From Liolophura sinensis (Eukaryota > Mollusca > Polyplacophora > Chitonida > Chitonidae), in NCBI RefSeq assembly GCF_032854445.1, contig NC_088301.1:5752044-5816043 (forward strand): a stretch of 64,000 bases of DNA, read 5' to 3'. Both the position numbers and the translations under genes were made by a program. Below the pieces are notes generated by a model, which saw only the letters and a list, made by a program, of their open reading frames with translations, searched no databases and was not told the origin of the DNA. Positions 60,401 through 64,000 of the stretch are shown piece after piece; the stretch's first letter is position 1; each line of letters begins with the position of its first letter.

Positions 60401-61446
60401 AATTTAAAGAAAAGCATGCCCGGTCATTACACAAAGGTTCAAGGGTTACAGCATGTCGAACTGAAAGATTTTTCAGTTATATGACAAGGAGTAATTAGGT
60501 GTGTGTACTGTGTCTCCTTGTAGCAGGGCGAGTTCAGTTCCATAGTGCTGGCTTTACTGAAGTATCATGGTAAAGACACCATACATGACAGTCCACACAG
60601 TTAAAATGAAACACAATGTGCCAGTCACAATTTGAACTCTTTCCTGTTATGAGTTTGGCTTTTTAAGCACTTTCAATTTTTAACTTAAGTCTTAAGTCCC
60701 TTGATAAATACGAGACTAGGTCCCCGGTTTCAGTTCCGCAGTTGGATGTGAATCAGCCACTGGCACTAATTGTGGACGACCAAAGTCGTATGTGAATCAG
60801 CCACTGGCACCAATTGTGGACGACCAAAGTCGTATGTCAATCAGCCACTGGCACCAATTGCGGACGACCAAAGTCGTATGTCAATCAGCCAATGGCACCA
60901 ATTGTGGACGACCAAAGTCGTATGTCAATCAGCCACTTGCACCAATTACGGACGTCCAAAATCGTATGTCAATCAGCCACTGGCACCAATTGTGGACGAC
61001 CAAAGTCGTATGTCAATCAGCCACTGGCACCAATTACGGACGTCCAAAGGCGTATGCCAATCAGCCACTGGCACCAATTGTGGACGACCAAAATCGTATG
61101 TCAATGAGCCACTGGCACCAATTACGGACGCCCAAAGTCGTATGCCAATCAGCCACTGGCACCAGTTGTGGACGACCAAAGTCGTATGTCAATGAGCCAC
61201 TGGCACCAATTGCGGACGACCAGTTCAGTTACAAAGTCGTGTGTCAGTCAGCCACTTGTACCAATTGCGGACGACCAGTTCAGTTGTGCAGTGTGTTGAG
61301 CTCTGGACTACGCCGAGCTTATGGTTGTGTTATTTAGATTACATGAAAACGAACTCTAAATAACTGAGAACACGTACCTGCGGAAAATATGTGTCACACG
61401 CTGAAGACATTCCATACCCTATACTCATCCCAAAGATATTCATCAG
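42412..61446 (-). CDS. MATE-family multidrug/toxin extrusion transporter (SLC47-like), C-terminal 482 residues
   Basis: Sixteen consecutive exons, each with AG acceptor and GT donor, join in frame to 1449 bases including TGA; the N-terminal exon(s) lie beyond 64000. Family motifs in order: [10 protein letters not shown] and [30 protein letters not shown] with two acidic residues of the membrane-7 pair (visible residues 194 and 199); [80 protein letters not shown]; a hydrophilic loop; and a last membrane helix ([20 protein letters not shown]) as in animal MATEs. Expected role: proton-coupled export of organic cations across a plasma membrane. Where vertebrate MATE1 has Glu389 I read Asp (FFLDSST). 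At least 19 kb long, it hosts many repeats in its introns. Confidence 0.92.
42880..43140. repeat. 66-bp tandem repeat, about 3.5 copies
   Basis: ATTCT(A/G)T(T/A)AATTC recurs at 42920, 42986 and 43053, with AAAGATTGCATTTGA and TTATTATGTTAAATA between. Diverged. In the last MATE intron. Confidence 0.65.
43190..43375. repeat. Dispersed-repeat-like segment
   Basis: GTGGGCGGCATTAAGCCACA followed by CATTCATTCATTCA resembles the tail of a repeat I associate with marine gastropods and bivalves. Weakly supported. Confidence 0.3.
43555..43612 (-). CDS. MATE visible exon 15
   Basis: 58 bases, [19 protein letters not shown] plus one base; hydrophilic loop. Acceptor TTTTCTTAG, donor GTAACT. Fits phase on both sides. 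Confidence 0.8.
44114..44208 (-). CDS. MATE visible exon 14
   Basis: [20 protein letters not shown] then [11 protein letters not shown]; membrane 12. Acceptor CTTGTTTTAG, donor GTGAGT. Confidence 0.9.
44476..45082 (-). pseudogene. Unrecognised secreted-type ORF pair in MATE intron
   Basis: ORF 45082-44699 starts with a signal peptide ([18 protein letters not shown]) and has four Cys in the second half. A second ORF, 44715-44476, starts in its last bases in another frame, ends lysine/serine-rich and could be its frameshifted continuation. No family recognised. It is on the same strand as MATE but does not fit its exon phases. Could be a nested gene, a pseudogene or chance. Confidence 0.25.
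45803..45885. repeat. Short tandem repeat around CAGTGGCCTGTACATG
   Basis: Four to five imperfect copies (CAGTGGCCT(G/A)TACATG then 1-3 bases). In the 5-kb MATE intron. Confidence 0.75.
46150..47330 (+). pseudogene. DIRS-like retrotransposon remnant (RNase H and tyrosine recombinase)
   Basis: First the RNase H end: [20 protein letters not shown], then [14 protein letters not shown] and LIPGKNEC with a shifted KADHLSRF. Then the linker/N-terminal recombinase part in pieces ([20 protein letters not shown]). Then the recombinase core near 46777-47120: [35 protein letters not shown], with the catalytic-type Arg in LRIGE, and SISHLKNSD. The order RNase H then tyrosine recombinase is the hallmark of DIRS elements. 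Opposite in strand to MATE; multiple slips and stops make it dead. Confidence 0.7.
47331..49279. other. MATE intron, unrecognised part
   Basis: About 47560-47650 and 47715-47790 share CAGAAAGATG, TAGTAGTC and GAAAGAC and look like a diverged tandem pair. No exon seen; open frames have no known domain. Confidence 0.35.
49280..49412 (-). CDS. MATE visible exon 13
   Basis: [20 protein letters not shown] then [20 protein letters not shown] and LGAI plus one base. Acceptor TTTGTACAG, donor GTAAGA. The most conserved exon of the gene. Confidence 0.93.
49517..49665 (+). mobile_element. SINE-1, divergent 3' part
   Basis: GTGGGAAGTCTGCGACCTGC, GATATAAGTAAAATATTCTT and GAGTACGACTTAA match the family; AAATAAATAAATTAATAAAT tail. 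Confidence 0.6.
49666..50402. other. MATE intron, nothing recognised
   Basis: Intron between visible exons 13 and 12. The frame at 49970-50212 has no known domain. Confidence 0.4.
50403..50472 (-). CDS. MATE visible exon 12
   Basis: [20 protein letters not shown] then SST. Acceptor CGTTTCAG, donor GTAAGT. Contains the Asp at the site of vertebrate Glu389. Confidence 0.85.
50473..51133. other. MATE intron with loose internal repeats
   Basis: Between visible exons 12 and 11. Segments near 50600, 50810 and 50995 repeat a pattern like GCATTTGNGA..AACACCAC and GAAACGTCAT, but divergence is high. Confidence 0.35.
51134..51209 (-). CDS. MATE visible exon 11
   Basis: [20 protein letters not shown] then FTSD plus two bases. 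Acceptor GTATTTCAG, donor GTAAAC. Confidence 0.87.
51557..51626. repeat. (TA)n microsatellite, about 35 units
   Basis: Uninterrupted TA run, 75 bases downstream of the donor of visible exon 10. Frames encoding Ile-Tyr repeats here are artefacts. Confidence 0.95.
51701..51803 (-). CDS. MATE visible exon 10
   Basis: [20 protein letters not shown] then [14 protein letters not shown] plus one base. Donor GTTAGT. An alternative acceptor six bases upstream (51809) would add two codons in frame. Confidence 0.87.
51804..52989. other. MATE intron, nothing recognised
   Basis: Between visible exons 10 and 9. The frame at 52332-52649 has no known domain. Confidence 0.4.
52990..53057 (-). CDS. MATE visible exon 9
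   Basis: [16 protein letters not shown] then HVRPCL; holds the acidic residue of GEVQ. Acceptor ATTCAAG, donor GTAAGT. Confidence 0.85.
53058..54074. other. MATE intron, nothing recognised
   Basis: Between visible exons 9 and 8. AT-rich. A faintly tRNA-like string near 53545 was examined and rejected. Confidence 0.4.
54075..54188 (-). CDS. MATE visible exon 8 (membrane 7 acidic pair)
   Basis: [20 protein letters not shown] then [19 protein letters not shown]. Acceptor GTTCCAG, donor GTAAGA. The intron just before the acceptor is SINE-1 sequence (54206-54299). Confidence 0.9.
54206..54299 (+). mobile_element. SINE-1, 3' fragment next to a splice site
   Basis: GGTTTCCCCTATATAATGCT, AAGTATAAGTGAAATATTCT and AAATAAATAAAT tail. 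It ends 17 bases from the 3' splice site of visible exon 8, antisense to the gene. Confidence 0.75.
54424..54521 (-). CDS. MATE visible exon 7
   Basis: [20 protein letters not shown] then [12 protein letters not shown] plus one base. Acceptor TGTCTGCAG, donor GTGAGA. Confidence 0.88.
55017..55114 (-). CDS. MATE visible exon 6
   Basis: Encodes [20 protein letters not shown] onward to NLRT plus two bases; contains the GLxGNxxNA motif. Donor GTAGGT. Confidence 0.88.
55356..55400 (-). CDS. MATE visible exon 5
   Basis: 15 codons, [15 protein letters not shown], matching the KYLQNQ region of the family. Acceptor ATATTTCAG, donor GTAAGT. Confidence 0.82.
55401..55884. other. MATE intron, nothing recognised
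   Basis: No exon or repeat seen before the SINE pair. The - strand frame at 55588-55866 has no known domain. Confidence 0.35.
55885..55993 (+). mobile_element. SINE-1, divergent 3' fragment
   Basis: CACCGTCGAATGAGTGAAAT, ATTCTTAACTACGGCG and a short A-rich tail. Confidence 0.6.
56079..56207 (+). mobile_element. SINE-1, 3' part
   Basis: GCGTACGTGGGAATGTCTCA, GATGGTCGTGGGTTTCCCCC, GTCGTATAAGTGAAATATTC and GAGCACGGTGTAAAAC. The A-rich tail is missing. Confidence 0.75.
56287..56329 (-). CDS. MATE visible exon 4
   Basis: 43 bases encoding [14 protein letters not shown]. Acceptor GCTTTTCAG, donor GTGAGT; completes the Arg codon of exon 3. Confidence 0.82.
56694..56793 (-). CDS. MATE visible exon 3
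   Basis: Membrane segment [16 protein letters not shown], then [10 protein letters not shown]. Acceptor TTCACAG, donor GTAAAA. Confidence 0.87.
57061..57109 (-). CDS. MATE visible exon 2
   Basis: Encodes [16 protein letters not shown] plus one base of Gly. Acceptor ACATACAG, donor GTATGT. Confidence 0.85.
57398..57487. repeat. (TA)n microsatellite, about 44 units
   Basis: Uninterrupted TA run abutting the left inverted repeat of the Tc1-like element. Confidence 0.95.
57488..58186 (+). mobile_element. Tc1/mariner deletion derivative with about 200-bp inverted repeats
   Basis: Left arm about 57495-57700 and right arm about 57965-58186 are imperfect inverted repeats. The left arm reads AAGTTCTCCCC, CAGGATATTTGCCCAAGCGT and TGTGAAATTTTGCACACAG; the right arm in reverse reads AAGTTCCCC, AAGATATTTGCACAGTCGT and TGTGAAATTTTGCGCACAG, and both end in AACAGATTTAAAAT. 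Between them [11 protein letters not shown], then a deletion and frame slip, then [14 protein letters not shown] mark the C-terminal end of a Tc1-type transposase (the DDE third acidic region), ending with a stop near 57930. The catalytic N-terminal half is absent. Flanking TA fits Tc1/mariner target choice. Confidence 0.75.
58187..58599. other. MATE intron, nothing recognised
   Basis: AT-rich sequence between the Tc1-like element and the RT remnant. Confidence 0.35.
58600..59300 (-). pseudogene. Reverse transcriptase remnant (non-LTR or Penelope-type, unassigned)
   Basis: The - strand reads IYVKLGK, NCAPLL-like and [13 protein letters not shown] (YIDD box with the second Asp replaced), then after slips [40 protein letters not shown], a stop at FS-TGA-RHK, and [19 protein letters not shown] recognise this arrangement from RT-like proteins common in marine invertebrate genomes but cannot place the clade. 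Dead: altered active site, stop and frameshifts. Confidence 0.6.
59301..60479. other. MATE intron, nothing recognised
   Basis: No exon or known repeat. CGAAAAGTAG..GTAGG occurs twice near 60020-60055 as a short local duplication. Confidence 0.4.
60480..60620 (-). mobile_element. SINE-2, internal fragment
   Basis: GAGTAATTAGGTGTGTGTAC, GGCGAGTTCAGTTCC, TTTACTGAAGTATCATGG and GACAGTCCACACAG match the reverse of the SINE-2 middle region. Confidence 0.55.
60737..61290. repeat. 44-bp minisatellite, about 12 copies
   Basis: Unit TCGTATGTCAATCAGCCACT then GGCACCAATTGTGGACGACC and AAAG; exact 44-base spacing (60786, 60830 and on). The last two copies are altered. It lacks stops in all three + frames, so it produces three overlapping spurious frames of up to 181 codons. 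Lies 90 bases from the donor of visible exon 1. Confidence 0.92.
61378..61446 (-). CDS. MATE visible exon 1
   Basis: 23 codons, [20 protein letters not shown] onward, ending FPQ. Acceptor TTTCATCAG, donor GTACGT. Starts in phase 0, so the preceding exon must end on a whole codon. Confidence 0.88.
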
Positions 61447-62319
61447 CTGATGAAAGAAAAAACAAAACTGGTAGAATTTGTATTTTCCTCCAGAGAAATG
61501 CCAACTTTAAATTAACTCGGCAAAAGTACACGCACTCTACTATGCAGTTTCATGAAAATGTTCTTAACATTATTTAAGTGTACTTCAAGTAAGATTACGA
61601 TTTCGTGTATTTTGGATTAAGGGGCGATTTTGTTTGATTAGAGCAATATTTAAATTTACATGTTGTGACCAAGGGGAAGAATGTGACATCCGATGACACC
61701 CGATGACATGCGATGGCTGCATAATTGATTCCAGCGTTAAGTTACAGGATTTTATCTAACTTTAAATGGCTATGGTTTACTTTGGTTTAAAGAATGTAGA
61801 TTACGCTCAGTAGGCTAGTGGCATCCCTTTCTTTTCCACAACATTTTTTTTTCTGACAGAATAGTGACCCCTTTGAAGTTTTCCTTCATACATGCAATAC
61901 ATGTCTGCAAACAACATTCATACTGATTAGCGATGTTGTTGTTAAGTATAATCTCAAAATTGTATTTAGTTTATGCACGTTTGGACACTGTTATCGTGGT
62001 TAGAGGCTCCAACAAATGGTATTCAAGCGGCTCAAATTCAAAAAAAAAGACCAACGGCAGTGATGGTGTCAGATGTTATCTACCCACAACGTGTCACCAA
62101 CACTGAATCACCTCCACCGAATTCCCCATCCTCAAAAGCTGTGCTATGGGGTGTTAGAAGCAAGAGATAACTTCTAGACCCCACCATCAATCATGTGGTT
62201 TAAGTGATCACTGTAGTCGAAGTAAAATGAGAAGAACATTTGAATTTATAAATGATTCAACTACCAGACATTAACATTGCTGTACAGGTATGTCTGTGCC
62301 AGAGTTGTTATAGTTCCCA
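61447..62319. other. MATE intron between exon 1 and the 52-bp array
   Basis: No exon or repeat recognised. A + strand frame at 61973-62170 has no known domain. Confidence 0.4.
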
Positions 62320-64000
62320 GAGTAGCCGTGGTAGGTCTGGACGTCTTACCTACATGGACATTGCAGCCCCGCCCAGTTCTGTCAGACATAAGTATTCTTA
62401 CTGAGATGTCCATGGCAGCCCAACCCGGATCTGTCAATTGTGAGCGTTCTTACCAAAATGAACATGGCAACCCCGCCCAAGACTGGCAGACGTGAGTGTT
62501 CTTACCGAGACAGACATGACCGCCTGGTCCAGCTCTGTCAGACGTGAGCGTTCTTACCTAGATGGACATAATAGCCCCGCCCAGTTCTGTCACACATTAG
62601 CGATCTTACTGCAATGGTAATGGCACTCCCGCCCAGCTGTGTCACACATGAGTATTCTTACCGCAATGGTCAAGGGAGTTCAGCCCCCTTATGTCACACA
62701 TGAGTATTCTTACCGCAATGGTCAAGGGAGTTCAGCCAAGTTCTGTCACACATGAGTATCCTTACCGCAATGGTCAAGGGAGTTCAGCCCAGTTCTGTCA
62801 CACATGAGTATCCTTACCGCAATGGTCAAGGCAGTCAAGCCCAGTTCTGTCACACATGAGTATTCTTACCGCAATGGTCAAGGGAGTTCAGCCAAGTTCT
62901 GTCACACATGAGTATTCTTACTGCAATGGTCAAGGCAGTCCAGCCCAGTTCTGCCACACAGGAGTATCCTTACCGCAATGGTCAAGGCAGTCCAGCCCAG
63001 TTCTGTCACACAGGAGTATCCTTACCGCAATGGTCAAGGGAGTTCAGCCAAGTTCTGTCACACATGAGTATTCTTACCGCAATGGTCAAGGCAGTCAAGC
63101 CCAGTTCTGTCACACATGAGTATTCTTACCGCAATGGTCAAGGGAGTTCAGCCAAGTTCTGTCACACATGAGTATTCTTACCGCAATGGTCAAGGCAGTC
63201 CAGCAAAGTTCTGCCTCACATGGGTATTCTTACTGCAATGGTAATGGCACTCCCGCCCAGCTGTGTCACACATGAGTATCCTTACCGCAATGGTCAAGGC
63301 AGCACAGCCCAGTTCTGTCACACATGAGTATTCTTACCGCAATGGTCAAGGCAGTCCAGCCCAGTTCTGTCACACATGAGTATCCTTACCGCAATGGTCA
63401 AGGGAGTTCAGTCCAGTTCCGTCACACATGAGTTTCTTACCGCAATGGCCAAGGCAGTCCAGCCCAGTTCTGTCACACATGAGTATCCTTACCGATGACA
63501 GACATCAGTGTTCCTACCGCAATGGTCATGGCGGCCTCGCCCACATATGGCACATATTAGTGTTCCTACCGCAATGGTCATGCCAATCCCACCCAGCTCT
63601 GTCAGATATCGGTGTTCTTACAGTAATGGTCATGGCAGTCCCGCCCAACTCTGTCAGACATGAGTGTTCCTACTGCAATAGTCATAGCAGTTCCGCCCAA
63701 CTCTGTCAGACATCAATGTTCTTACCGTAATGGTCATGGCACCTCCGCCCAGCTCCGTCAGACATGAGTGTTCTTAGCGCAATGGTCATTGCATTCTCGC
63801 ACAGCTCTGTCAGACATAAGTGTTTTTACAGCAATGGTCATGGAACTCCCGCCTATCTCTGTCAAACATGAGTGTTCTTACTGTTATGTTCATGGCAGTT
63901 CCACCCAGCTCTGTCAGACATCAGTGTGCTTATCGCAATGGTCATGGCACCTCCGCCCAGCTTCGTCAGACATGAGTGTTCTTAGCGCAATAATCTTGGT
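62320..64000 (-). repeat. 52-bp array of MATE exon-end plus 5' splice site, about 30 copies
   Basis: Spacing is 52 (for example TACCGC at 62659 and 62711). On the - strand a good unit reads GACAGAGCTGGGCGGGACTG, CCATGACCATTGCG, then GTAAGAACACTCATGTCT. In one frame that is TELGGTAMTIA followed by a consensus donor GTAAGA. TELGGTAMTIA aligns with the family segment just before the sequence encoded by visible exon 1, and the donor phase (0) is the one that exon needs. Units at 62640-63480 are nearly identical and have a stop (CTGGGCTGA); outer units are older and often open. No unit has upstream exon sequence, so the true exon is probably beyond 64000. The array continues off the window. Confidence 0.75.

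Noticed and set aside
60737-61337. Three long + frames (up to 181 codons) with repeating peptides
   Set aside because: They are the 44-bp minisatellite read in its three frames; no start context, splice signals or domain.
62320-64000. CRISPR-like or coding repeat array
   Set aside because: Units are directly adjacent without unique spacers, the genome is animal, and 52 is not a multiple of three. Better explained as amplified MATE exon end plus donor.

Overview
The window is animal nuclear DNA: AT-rich, intron-rich and crowded with repeats. Genes are split into short exons (25 to 500 bp) with GT/AG borders. At least 18 copies or fragments of one tRNA-headed SINE (SINE-1) and three of a second (SINE-2) are present. 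Both look like SINEs I know from marine lophotrochozoans, and short-chain collagen-C4-like genes are numerous in molluscs and brachiopods such as Lingula. I therefore infer a mollusc or brachiopod; the species is not determined.

Left part (0-25 kb, + strand): a small tandem family of secreted collagen-like genes. Copy 1 (638-5016) keeps its promoter, signal-peptide exon and second exon, but its collagen exon is truncated, two later exons carry stops and no terminal exon was found. Copy 2 (12673-24523) is intact: six exons join in phase into a 294-residue protein with a signal peptide, about 15 Gly-X-Y triplets and a Cys-rich C-terminal domain. Copy 3 (about 36.8-38.5 kb) is a relic inside a roughly 3.3-kb block that is a diverged duplicate of the block inside copy 1.

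Middle (25-41 kb): mostly dead or repeated DNA. It holds a SINE-like head and a Jockey-type LINE remnant (26-27.5 kb), a 35-bp minisatellite (27.7-28.8 kb), a UDP-glucuronosyltransferase pseudogene on the - strand (29.3-30.7 kb), a 68/136-bp minisatellite (32.8-33.8 kb), a 126-bp four-copy array (39.5-40.0 kb) and a Penelope-like reverse transcriptase remnant (40.4-41.0 kb).

Right part (42.2-64 kb, - strand): a multidrug and toxin extrusion (MATE/SLC47-type) transporter. I reconstructed 16 consecutive in-phase exons giving the C-terminal 482 residues; the N terminus lies beyond the right edge. Its introns hold a DIRS-like remnant (RNase H plus tyrosine recombinase), a Tc1/mariner deletion derivative with about 200-bp inverted repeats, another reverse transcriptase remnant, SINEs, two TA microsatellites and two minisatellites. 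The most unusual feature is the 52-bp array filling 62.3-64 kb. On the gene strand each unit looks like the end of the next MATE exon plus its 5' splice site, so an exon-intron border seems to have been amplified about 30 times.

No bacterial, phage, CRISPR, rRNA or intact tRNA gene was seen. The genes do not form a pathway: the collagen-like protein is an extracellular structural candidate, and the transporter and the dead UGT belong to families used in xenobiotic handling.
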